Shown here one piece after another: positions 22,214 to 32,277 of a stretch of DNA of 64,000 nucleotides; the first letter of the stretch is position 1; the number at the start of each line of letters is the position of its first letter. The translations under genes and the position numbers were made by a program. A model generated the notes under the pieces. It searched no databases and was not told where the DNA came from. It worked only from the letters and a program-made list of their open reading frames with translations. Origin of the DNA: Diphasiastrum complanatum (lineage: Eukaryota; Streptophyta; Lycopodiopsida; Lycopodiales; Lycopodiaceae); assembly GCA_029204225.1 (NCBI GenBank), contig CM055109.1:37112991-37176990 (forward strand), given 5' to 3'.

Positions 22214-23475
22214 ATGGCTACTACGATTCAGACTAGGATAGCAGTCAATCTTGATGGCGCAAACTACAGAAGAACACTCTTGAAGGGTGAACAAATCTGC
22301 TCAGTGACCGATATCACAGAAGTGCAGCCTCCAGAGGGAGACCCAAAGAGAGCTGAATGGATCAAAAAAGATGAGCGCGCAATGGCAATTATCGTTTCTT
22401 CCATAAACGAAAAAATCCTCATGCATATTGAAGACTGTGAGAGCAGCCATGAAGCATGGGAAAAGCTAGAGCAAAAGTTCGAAGTGAAGACTGTCGCATC
22501 AGTGATGCACCTACACAATCAGCTACAAAACTTGCGATGGGATGGCAACAACTTGGATCAGCATGTTGAGAAGATTAGAACGATCTTTGCTCAACTATCA
22601 GCATCTGGACAGGAGCATTAGATCCCAGCGCCACATCAGCTGATGTACTTCATGAAATTTCTATCTTCTTCTTATCAGCCTGTGCGGATGCTTATCCTGA
22701 GCTTACCAGAGATAACATTCGACAGAGCAGTCAGCCTTGTTGCAGATGAAAGATAGATGAGAGACGAAGGAGAGACAAGTAGCGACCAAGAGAAGGCCCT
22801 TTTCACAAAGGGAAAGAAGAAATACAAAAACAAGCCCATATTTGACAAGGCTCAATCAAAGCCATCGACAAGAGGCAACAACAACAACAAAGATACTTCT
22901 GACTGTGATCACTATAACAAACCGGGACACTCAGCCGATAGATGCTGGTTCTAACAATTCCTTGCATGCACTACAAGAAGAAAGGTCATTCAACATATGA
23001 ATGCCGATACAACCCAAAGCAGAAGAACAAAGGAGGAAAAGCAAACGTTGCAGAGTCATCAAAGGATGCAGATAAGGGCAACAATGCATTCACAATCAAG
23101 AAGCATCAACAAGCTACACTGAGCATGACTATGATATAGTCATCGACTCAGGAGCAATGTCACACATAACTTGCAACAAAAATGTTTTGATCAATTTCAA
23201 GACACTCGACAATGCAAGAGTAGTGATACTAGGTGATGGAAGCAGACACGATGTGGAAGGCATCGAGACTCTACATCTACGTACACTGTCCGGATATATA
23301 GAACTGCAAGGAGCACTTTATGTGCCAACGCTTAGGAGAGACTTGCTCTCTGTATTGAGGATCGTCGATCTTGGTGCACGGGCCCTGTTTGACGGGAACA
23401 TATGCTGAATAATCGAGCCAAAATCAAACAAGTTGTTGACTGTCGGATCAAGACAAAGAAATCTTTACCAAGCTT
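22214..23475 (+). pseudogene. copia-3 gag-protease, 3' truncated
   Basis: Starts MATTIQTRIAVNLDGANYR, the same family as copia-2. Gag runs with stops and frameshifts near 22620, 22757 and 22954. Knuckle residues are visible (CDHYNKPGHSADRCW; CMHYKKKGHSTYEC). The protease has DSGAMSH near 23150, keeping the catalytic Asp. Pre-integrase begins (about 23400-23475) and then homology stops; no integrase, RT or 3' LTR follows. Confidence 0.85.
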
Positions 23476-24418
23476 TGCCATGTTGTCAAACTTCTTCCAA
23501 ACTTCTGCTTTGAGTAGGCGAGTTGGACCCTGTTTCTAAAAATCTTGAGTTGCAGCTGAAGTGGATAATATCCCTTTAGCAATTTGACCACACCCCTCCA
23601 GAGCAAGCCACCTAGACTACAAGGACTAAATGATTGCATCTGCGAGTTAGGAGGAGTAACTGAGAGGGAGAGTGAGTGGAAAACTAACCACCTGAAAGAA
23701 TTACCAAAAATAGATGTTACGTGGCATTGACAACCTACTTATCCACGTTAGAGACACCCACTGACATGACAGCTCAAGATAAATGAAAGCTGCACTTGCA
23801 AGCCTTCAAATTTTGCCTTAACAGGAGGCACCTTGTATAGATGAGGGTAGAAGGACTATATCGTCAATGCATAACTTTTGAGAAAGGGAAGTTTATATGA
23901 GAGGAGTGCCACGATTCCATTTGTGGGGGCCACTTTACTGGTTAGAGTCTCGAGGAAGATTGTGTCTGACTGTCAAAGGGATCGGGATAAGAAGTTATAC
24001 TCAACACCATGTGCCTATAATGCCACTTACAAAACCAACACCAACCACACTCCGTTTTTCCTTGTCATTAGAGAAACTTAGAGCCCGAAGAGGGCCTTTG
24101 AAAAAGATGTTTTTTTATTTATTTTTATTTTCGCTACCATGTGGACCAAATGAGACCTTGAAATCGAGGTTTTACGTAACGTAGAATTTTTCAAATATAA
24201 ATAAAATAAAAACTTTTAAAATATATTGTTGTTTCGTCGGGTAGCATGTGGAAATGCTATTGGCTGATGAGGCCTGCCCTTCCAGCTCATCACTGCCCAA
24301 AGAGACCCAAAAATATTGAAAATGAATATGACAGATGGTTGAGATGAGAAAATCATGTACCATTAATGTATATGCATTGTCAAATCATGGTTAATAGGAT
24401 TAACCAGAGCTAATTTGT
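23476..24418. other. Stretch without a recognisable gene
   Basis: AT-rich and low in coding signal on both strands. It sits between the broken end of copia-3 and gene X copy B. Just before gene X, 24419-24427 reads GGCGCCAAA, an E2F-like site, but a single match is weak. Confidence 0.45.
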
Positions 24419-24541
24419 GGCGCCAAATATGTCAATGTTTCAAATTTACGCCAACACATTTTCTCAGATTCATGGGTTTTTGTCTATGCAAATTTTCAGA
24501 TTCATAGTTCAGTGTTTCAGATTTTTGCATGCACATTACGA

Positions 24542-25902
24542 ATGGCGCCATCAAGGAAGTCGCGCTCCTCAATCGACTCTGTGCTTCTATTCAACGAGAC
24601 AGATGATAATGGATTATGGGTGCCAAGAAAATATTCAAAAAACTCTTGGGCGTTGATACATCCATCATCAAGAGGAGCATTTCGAAAAAACAAAAGGACA
24701 AAACTATCATTTCGATCTTATTGAAAGGCCAGAATTTTGGATTTCAGAACATCATCAGGAGGAAAATCTATTTATGAAATTCTAGTCCAACATGTATGTA
24801 TGCATTCAGAGATAAATGTACAAGGATTCAACCATCAGGATCACAAAAAAAACAACTGTGAGTATTGATATTTTTTATACTTAGATTTTTGTCATTCATA
24901 AATATCTAATAGTAAACTTGCCAATCTGATCATTTTTCTCTTGCAAATTTATATCCATCCAACATAAATGGATGGGAGCCAAGTGGATCTTTAGTAGGTG
25001 TGTTAGATGTTATTCACACTGATATTGGACAGCTGCAATATCGAGGTAGAATTGCAAAAGATCTAGCTGATAGTGGGATCTTTTTGTATGAATCAATGTA
25101 CATTCCTAATACATTTTTTTTTTTTGGACAAATGATACCAACTCCATTACCTAGTTTGAAAGTGATGAATGGATTGCACCAGATGCTACAGTTTCAAAAT
25201 CATTTCATTGCAAGATATATAGTGATGTAAAAAATTCATTAAAAATGAGCACGGGATCAAAAACAATTAGATTGAGTTGGTTTATTTTTTTGAATATATT
25301 TGTGGATTTCTTTTCAAGTGTCAATGTACACAAAATCCCAACGATGTTTGATGCAAAAATTTATCAGATAGTTTATTATCTGAACTTATGGATGAAGGCT
25401 GGGACAAAAGATCAGATGGAGAAATAGAATGCAGAATTAAAATGTCTTTCATGTGCTTCCATTATCAAATTGAAAAAAAAAAATGTTGAGCTTATGCTTC
25501 CATTATCAAAGATGAAAAAAAAAATAAAAGTAAATGGGTGCCACTCGATCAAGACTTGGAAGCCAGTGGACATTCAAAACAAAAAAATATTGAAATTATA
25601 TACAATGATGTCATTTTGACATGTGTTGAGGTGGAAGAAGATTGGAGTCTAAATTACATCAGGCGGGAACTATTGCTCCTACAAGATGATGTACTTTCAG
25701 ACTTCAGATTCATTTTCAATGGTAAACTTGTAAGTAACTATAAACACTCGATCTTTTATGAATAGTTTCAATCAAAACTTTCTAATACAATCTCTGTACT
25801 AATTGTAACTCACTTTGTAATAGTTTTATGCAGGTACATAAGAGACATGAGCTCGAGATCAAATGTAGAGATATTGGCGAAACAATCCAACTTATGGAAT
25901 AA
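24542..25902 (+). pseudogene. Gene X, copy B: unknown multi-exon gene, decayed
   Basis: Exon-like blocks in order: MAPSRKSRSSIDSVLL at 24542 with a frameshift into a segment ending EFWISEHHQEENLFMKF; then 24949-25130 with GWEPSGSLVGVLDVIHTD and DLADSGIFLYESMYIPN, broken at a poly-T; then 25150-25430 (DEWIAPDATVSKSFHCKIYS). The last part is a 25530-25729 exon ending DFRFIFNGKL, a GTAAGT intron, and the final exon 25834-25902 (VHKRHELEIKCRDIGETIQ, LME, stop). The last exons look ubiquitin-like, but I do not recognise the protein. Several frameshifts make it a pseudogene. It converges on the H3-like gene to its right, about 160 bp apart. Confidence 0.55.
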
Positions 25903-26060
25903 CATTTAGAAAATTGCATTCCAATATTACACTATGGACACAACTTGATTGTAAGAATCTACATTGATATCAATAAAAAAAACCCATAAACGGGTTGTTT
26001 ACATGTAAAATGATTGTATCTTTCTTTTTTTTTGATGTATCTCTATTTACAAATAGATTT

Positions 26061-28121
26061 CTATTCAGTCAATTTTTCTATATTTTTTTTATCAGTACTA
26101 GGAACTGATAAGGAAATAACTCCTTCTATAATCTCGCCTTCCTCTGTTTCGGGAAGGGCCTCAATGCCTTTTAAGGCAACAGGACTCTGTGCTATAATAT
26201 CGCCTTCTTCTTTTTTATGATATATAATAAGATCTGCATCCTGAGCAACTTGGAGCAGCTTGCTTTTGAGGGCCCTCGATCTCAGGTGCAACGCTTACAC
26301 CGTTCTGGGCATAGGTTTTGATCAACTCTTGTCGAAATCTATATACATCGTCAAGAGTATACGGCTCAAGACTGAACTATCATCACAAAACACGAGAATC
26401 AGCAAATTACAAACAATGATAGTAAAGAAATATGGATCAGAGTGAAACGAACTACAAATGAACATAATATTACTTTTTCAATATCACATCCACTTGTAAA
26501 TTATACCACTCAAAAAATAGCTTCGTATTGTACAGGACGAACCATGTCAACTAAAAGCGTCCTTTTGTTGTACACACTGCATATATTGAACAAAAATTAG
26601 TAATATTATGATAGAAAATTTACTTATGCTATGATGATAGATTTGAACTAAAAAAGAAATACAGGCATATCAGAGATAAATTGAATATACCTTGAGAGAT
26701 CTAATGGTTATCTCTCCAATTGAGGTTGCCGTTGTCGGTATTTCTCAAACGACATCATAAAGTTGAGAATCAAATTCTCTATGTGTATTTGCAGTTGAGT
26801 TTAATTTTACACATAGAAAATTTGATACTCCCTCCTTATTTATTTTTACAGAAATAATGTTCAAGCTCCAATGCCGACTGCAACAACCAAAATACAAATA
26901 TCGATAAATCCATACTTAATAAAACAATCCTTACTTATTAAAGCAATGCCGCATGCAACAATCCAGATTAAATCAACAAAAACAAAAGAGCAATCCTTAC
27001 TTATTTTCATATGGAATCAAATAAAATTTCACTACAGGACTGCATTTGATAAAATATACAACCTTCTCAAAATTGGCTTCTTTTGCCTTATTGCTCCCAT
27101 GAAATATGGACTAACAACAAAAACAATACCATGGGAATCGGAACTAATGCTATTCTGCAAAAAAGATCCTCCGCCTTATACTATTACATCTAAAATTTTT
27201 GAAGTTTTATCTTTCAACTTGGCATAAAATTTGGGACCTAATCTAAAGCTTTTACGTGAATTTGGAAGAAAAAAATAAAAAAATTACCGAGAAGATCAAT
27301 TTTATTAGCTAGGTAGGCCTCGTACTAGTTATAATCGTCAAAATCAAAATAAACTTGGGCAAGATCGTATGGAATTCTTACAAAAAGATTATGTACAGGA
27401 GCAGAAAAAGAAGTAGATACAATATTTACAGATTTCTCTGTTATTTTGTCGAGCTCCTCTTGGGTAATCAACACTTTTGGTGAAGAAACTTGCTGAGGAG
27501 CTGGACAAATAATAGGAGGAGAAAGGGGTGATGATTCTCGATCTGAATCAGATTCTCCAGCATCTGACTCAGAGCTTAAGACGATCCGGTCTTGGCCGGG
27601 ATAACTCTAGGAGGAAGGGAAGCAGCTGGCCTTCGAGATCCAGCCTTCTTGGGGACAGGCTGCTTCCTCTTCCTCCTAGAAGTAGTCGGCAAGTTGATTC
27701 TATCCAGAGGCAGGTCTCTGGAGGTGCTGGCGTTATCAACATGCAGACCAAAAAAATGGTCCCGAAGTCTTCTAAGAATGACAAAATCTTTTGGCATGAT
27801 GGTGACACGCTTACCATGCACTGCCAAAAGTCAGGTATCCTCAAAAAACTGGGACAAAAAATCTTCTGCAGCACCCTGTAAGGCTTGCATGGCTGTCACG
27901 GCAAAATGAACATTTAGCCCAAGTGACAGAGTGACATTCCTTACAGATCGACTGAAAGAAGCTCTAGGGATCAACAGTTCAGTTGATCTCTGGAGTTTTC
28001 TAATCGCCCTCAGTCAGATCTGCTTCTTGCCACGTCTACAGCCAGTACCAAAGGAAACACGGGCATGGGATGGCTGTACAATGGTTATGGCACGGGCAGT
28101 GGATTTGGTCCTGACCATCAT
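26061..28121 (-). pseudogene. Histone H3-fold fusion gene, multi-exon, decayed (H3L copy B)
   Basis: The first exon starts at paired ATGs (28121, 28118), MVRTKSTARAI, close to the canonical H3 start. Its H3 core aligns gap-free with copy A: LRAIRKLQRSTELLI, MQALQGAAEDFLSQFFEDT, GKRVTIMPKDF. TGA stops lie at codon 36 (Trp in copy A) and codon 97 (Cys in copy A). The C-tail HVDNASTSRDL is shared and is followed by basic SRRKRKQPVPKKAGSRRP and a stop at 27576. In the next frame coding continues as an acidic serine-rich block (SSESDAGESDSDRESS) and a conserved-looking segment to a GT donor at 27287. Further exons: about 26885-26691 (IGEITIRSLK), 26576-26507 (NKRTLLVDMVRPVQYEAIF), and about 26365-26061 (SLEPYTLDDVYRFRQELIKTY). 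This suggests an H3 fold fused to a larger protein. The downstream part matches nothing I know. Confidence 0.6.
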
Positions 28122-28198
28122 TCTGTAAAGAAGAAAATAAAAAAGAAAAAAAGTTTGAACAAAAGCACAGGGAATGAAAACAAAAAATTTTCAATAAG

Positions 28199-28385
28199 GG
28201 GACGCTTGAGATCGATACTAGAACTGAATATTGGTTTCGAGCGCAAGATATATACAGAATCTTTTCAAAAAGGAGATGCGCGCTTGAAAGCGATATTGGA
28301 CTAACAGCAAAATCGGTCTTGAGCGCACTGTGAGAAGGCGGACGATTAAACGGTGAGAGGGCACGCTTGAGAGCGATATTGGGAG
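28199..28385 (-). promoter_or_regulatory. Leader with alternating inverted motifs, H3L copy B
   Basis: Five copies of a degenerate motif, CGCTTGARAKCGATATT or its inverse, occur at about 28203-28219, 28224-28246, 28281-28300, 28311-28328 and 28363-28382. They alternate in orientation, so neighbouring copies can pair as imperfect hairpins. The leader from the TATA box to the start codon contains no ATG. Confidence 0.6.
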
Positions 28386-28429
28386 CAAAAACCGAAAATT
28401 CTGCAAAAAAAAAATGAAAATTTTGAGGA

Positions 28430-28439
28430 CTTATATATA
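28430..28439 (-). promoter_or_regulatory. TATA box toward the H3-like gene
   Basis: TATATATAAG on the minus strand, about 310 nt before the H3-like start codon and 12 bp from the G-box array. Confidence 0.6.
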
Positions 28440-28450
28440 CGAAATTTTTG

Positions 28451-28689
28451 CACGTGTGAAAAAGCGGTCGAAGACACGTGTCGTCATTCAATTGGTGCAC
28501 GTGGAATGTCCGTACTAACAATGATGACCTCATTATGAGGCCACGTGGGTTGGGACACGTGCACGAATCCTTTTTCGACACGTGTCATTCTCGCACGTGA
28601 CAGATGTCAGATCAATCATTGTCTGTACGGGTATTAATTCTGAACAATCATATATCGACACGTGTTCCTTTGTAACTCCTCCACACGTG
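28451..28689. promoter_or_regulatory. Array of nine G-boxes (CACGTG) in a divergent promoter
   Basis: CACGTG occurs at 28451, 28475, 28498, 28542, 28556, 28579, 28594, 28659 and 28684, nine times in 239 bp. Several sit in longer palindromes such as GACACGTGTC. G-boxes are known binding sites for plant bZIP and bHLH factors. The array is flanked by TATA boxes facing opposite ways, toward the H3-like gene and gene Y. Confidence 0.85.
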
Positions 28690-28701
28690 CCAAAAAAAAA
28701 T

Positions 28702-28709
28702 TATAAATA
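28702..28709 (+). promoter_or_regulatory. TATA box toward gene Y
   Basis: TATAAATA, 13 bp after the last G-box, in the orientation of gene Y. The next about 500 nt contain no ATG and hold four further copies of the leader motif (about 28757, 28836, 28888, 28971). Confidence 0.6.
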
Positions 28710-28734
28710 CTTCATTTTCGGTTTAGATTTTCAC

Positions 28735-30588
28735 GCAAATTTTTGATTTTTTAACCGGATATTGATTTCAAACGTGCCATTTGCACTGATTACCCTCCGT
28801 TGACTTACTTGCACCTGGACCGATACTGCCTCGTCCGGTATTGCATTCAAGCGCACCTTACATCTCATTTCTTGTCTACTCTTTGTTCACGCGCTCGGAT
28901 CTGATACCCTAATTTTTAATATCTCTTTCGAACGCACATTGCCTTGAGGTTCTTGTCTGATCTGCAGTTTGCGCCTGAGAGCGATATTTGGAATTTTACA
29001 TCTGTAGTTTTTGTTTAAAAAGTCTAATTTTGATTTTAGTTTGCTTTCTTTTTTTCAGGAATTTGGTATTAGTGATAATTTGGAGTACTTCAAATCTCTT
29101 TTTTCTCCTTTTCTTTTTATTCTTCCTTCTACTACTGAGGGTCCTGGTGTGGAGGCATTTTCTGAGATATATCTCAGATTTAAATCTCTGCTCAGTACTC
29201 CGTTATTCAGATCTTAGAATAAGGCCATGATTCATTATCAGGACCTAGTGGCACTCGACAAGCATAGCTATAAAGCTAAGCTTGACAGAATGTTTACCAA
29301 GTTACATAATGATTTCAAGTCTGTAGATGAGTGTCCAATTTCACAATAAAGATGTAGATTTGTTGATTTTCAGTATGCATTTATTTTTTTTTCTTTTGTT
29401 AAATATTTTTGACGATTCGGCCGCTGTCTCTTTCACTTTTGAAACTGCTTCTTCCACTGGTACAAAGTCTGAAAAGTCAAAGATTGTAGATATAGATACT
29501 TTTTTTATTGTTACGAACGTTAATTTAGATGATTGTTCAGATTTTGATCCTGCTCGAAATAGGGCATCGTTTATAGGCCCTAGAACATCACTACCCTTTC
29601 TCCTTCTGATAAATCTTTGATCACTTTGCCTACTTATAATATAGATAATAATTCTTTTTGACAATATCGGATATATCGGATCTTTTTTATTTCAGTGAAG
29701 CTGAGACTCTTTGCACTTTGAACAAAGAGCTTGATGAATTTTCGGATATAATTGATTTTGATGCTGATAATCTTCTCCCTGGTGTTGACGATGTATGTAA
29801 TGATAAGTTTTATTCATGGAAAGATTGCTTGAAAATGGTTGTGGAGGAAATGCGCAACAAAGAAGATGATCTACCTTATGAGGAGGAGTTTTTCATTATC
29901 CAAAGTCAACTTGGTTTTCCACAACCAACTGTCTATTCACCAACAATATTGACATCGAAAGGTGGACATAATATTGATGGAGAGACATAAACAGGGAAGA
30001 CAAAGCCGAATGCGTAAGTTTTTGTATCTTATCATGTACTAGTAGATTCGTTATGTCAGATTATATCCTGGAGCTTACTTTGTTTTTTATTATTTCAGGA
30101 AACAATTTTTCTTGATCATTTCGCAATTCGTCGAGGAGGACAGAGATCTTCTCCTGGAGAATTTTCAAGAGATCATGCACTGGGGCACACTCTACTCTCA
30201 AAAGCCGCCTGGGCAACACCAGCATACTTTGGATATTATTTATTTCTGAAGTTCTTCAAGAATAATGAGATAAGTGTTGCCCATTCAAAGTTTCATCAAC
30301 ATGGTGAGACTGATTATGGCAATCAAGGCACTATCTCATTTTCTTGGAGGACATAATTTCAATAAGGTGCATAAAATAATTTTTGTAAAGAAAATTATTC
30401 CGGTTAAAATTTTAGGATATGGACCAGTGAATTCCATGCTCAGATCATCTCATTTTGCATTGTATGCTGCTTACGTTGATCTGAGTAAGCATGAAAACTA
30501 TGAGTTGTTGGATCCATACAAAAGAAAGAAATTGTTGCATGATTCTAAGTTGCAACTTTCATTGGAGAAAATATTGGAAGCAGAGTAG
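28735..30588 (+). pseudogene. Gene Y: unknown multi-exon gene, decayed
   Basis: The leader is followed by an acceptor (TTTTTTTCAG) at 29058 and an exon reading EFGISDNLEYFKSLFSP and EIYLRFKSLLSTPLFRS. That exon has a TAG, then continues as MIHYQDLVALDKHSYKAKL (the first ATG is at 29227). Later blocks: an acidic serine-rich part at 29400-29640; 29658-29995 with FYSWKDCLKMVVEEMRNKEDD, which ends near a GTAAGT donor; 30100-30350 with RRGGQRSSPGEFSRDHALGH and FGYYLFLKFFKNNE; and 30414-30588 with FALYAAYVDLSKHENYELLD. Frameshifts and stops show it is not functional. No family recognised. It diverges from the H3-like gene. Confidence 0.5.
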
Positions 30589-30599
30589 ATATTGTTGAA

Positions 30600-31036
30600 T
30601 TGTACTTTGTAAATATTTTTATTTAATATACAAAATTTTATAGTGTGTCTTTTGCCTATTGGCTTGTATAAATTTGCATGCTTTTTGAAATTTTTTATAA
30701 TCCGTCGATTTTGTATTATGACGAATTTGGATTCTTCTGTAAAATTTTTGACCTTGGAGATAGAGATGGCGTAGGCTTTGTTTCAGAAATGTCACTCCTA
30801 ATTCAAATTTTTGAGTGTTCCCAACTATTGGGAGGGAATATTTTAGCATTTTGAAAATTATATTTTAACTACGGTTAAGCACCAATGAAGTTTGATGTGA
30901 CTAAACTAAGGTGCATTCATTTACATGGAAAGTAGTGAGGGCAGATGCGTAAAGAAATTAGAAAATGATATTATAGTTACTTTATAGTTATTTTTCTCTC
31001 TCCTACATGGCATTTCTTATAGGGCCCTCTTTGGGC
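30600..31036. other. AT-rich spacer after gene Y
   Basis: Contains no recognisable gene; probably the 3' region of gene Y and the edge of a gypsy relic. Confidence 0.4.
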
Positions 31037-31450
31037 CCATATTTTCTCTAATGATACGCCCAAGAGTGTGTGTTGCCAATCAAGATAGAACTTCCATCCT
31101 TACGTTTTGCTTTAGAGCATAACCTAGGCGAGAAGGAGTCAGTGCAACAACAACTAGATACCTTGCAGGACATAGACGAACATAGGCTAGCTGTCTTGAA
31201 TAACCAAGAAACCCACAAACGATGCATGAAAGAGATACATGATAGAAACATGCATGATTACCAATTCAACCAAGGTCAGCTAGTACTGTTCTATGATGCC
31301 AGGCATGAGCTAATGCTCTAGAAGATAGGACCATTGAAATGGTCCTTACGTGATATTGAACCTCTACGAAAAACAACACGATAAAGCTAGATAAGTTGAA
31401 CGGTGAAATTTTTAAGCGCCAAGTCACACATTACCAAAATCAAAGCATAA
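31037..31450 (+). pseudogene. Gypsy integrase C-terminal relic
   Basis: LPIKIELPSLRFALEHNLGE, then a helical QLDTLQDIDEHRLAVLNNQE segment and FNQGQLVLFYDARH. This is the typical post-catalytic region of Tat/Athila-like gypsy integrases. After a stop, KLDKLNGEIFKRQVTHY matches the usual end of pol. The upstream part of the element is missing. Confidence 0.75.
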
Positions 31451-31680
31451 CATAGTTAGAAAAAAATTGAAGCTACCCTATACCAATTGTAATACACTTT
31501 CAAATATCACAGAAAGCGCTATTTTTTTTTGTTTCCATTGCAGGGCTGAACAACGACTACACACAAACTCCATCCCTCCCAAATCATGACACGTTGGTCT
31601 ATCAAGCGATCTGGCTACCTCAAGCAACCTACCTACAGAACGTGCAAGCAAAATCCTACCCAAAAATTTCTATTTTGCAT

Positions 31681-32277
31681 TCATTCTACGCTCATCCTTC
31701 TAGCTCTAGCAGATCTAGACTCTGCCTTAGGGGTCTTATACAAAAGGTGGCTACGCACTTCCTTGGGTGTACCAAACTCCACTACACTCAGTCCAACTCT
31801 CTCAATTTTCTCTCTATGTCTCACTGTCGCACGTACCCTATCCCAATATCTCCTCTCAGCAACATATCTACGTCTCACTCTTCTAACCTTGGCCAGTCTT
31901 GACTCCTCTTCAAGGGTCCTATATAACGGATGGTTACACACCTCTACGGCCGTAACATATGCAACAGATATCAAATCTACTCCCTCAAATGGTTCTATGT
32001 CTCTCACCGGCGTACCAACCATCTCTATATTGTCAACATTGGATATCGGATCCAATGGGATAGACGAAGTCGCAGGCGCATCTAAAGATGTCAAATGAAT
32101 CCCTGCACCTGCTTCTAGACCTCTTGTCAAAGAACCGACATGTGTATTGATCTTGTTCCGAATGTACTCAACATGACACCCATAATTATGTAAATCCAAC
32201 TTCATGCAGAAAGCACACGACGTCAGGCGTCTGCAAGCATAGCTACTTTCCCAATTGGTCGATATCTTGGAAGGCAT
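31681..32277 (-). CDS. Antisense ORF downstream of gypsy integrase, unknown
   Basis: Open frame of 198 codons on the strand opposite the integrase relic. The N-terminus contains a Cys-rich part (YACRRLTSCAFCMKLDLHNYGC). The C-terminal half has two diverged repeats about 70 residues apart: LYRTLEEESRLAKVRRVRRR and LYKTPKAESRSARARRMSVE. Some Tat-lineage gypsy elements (Ogre, Retand) carry antisense ORFs near the 3' end, and the position here fits that, but I do not recognise the protein. It could also be chance openness. Confidence 0.4.
   Translation of the reverse strand: MPSKISTNWESSYACRRLTSCAFCMKLDLHNYGCHVEYIRNKINTHVGSLTRGLEAGAGIHLTSLDAPATSSIPLDPISNVDNIEMVGTPVRDIEPFEGVDLISVAYVTAVEVCNHPLYRTLEEESRLAKVRRVRRRYVAERRYWDRVRATVRHREKIERVGLSVVEFGTPKEVRSHLLYKTPKAESRSARARRMSVE

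Noticed and set aside
31586-32098. 170-codon plus-strand frame
   Set aside because: It overlaps the longer minus-strand frame with the repeated Glu-Ser-Arg motif, and shows no motif of its own.
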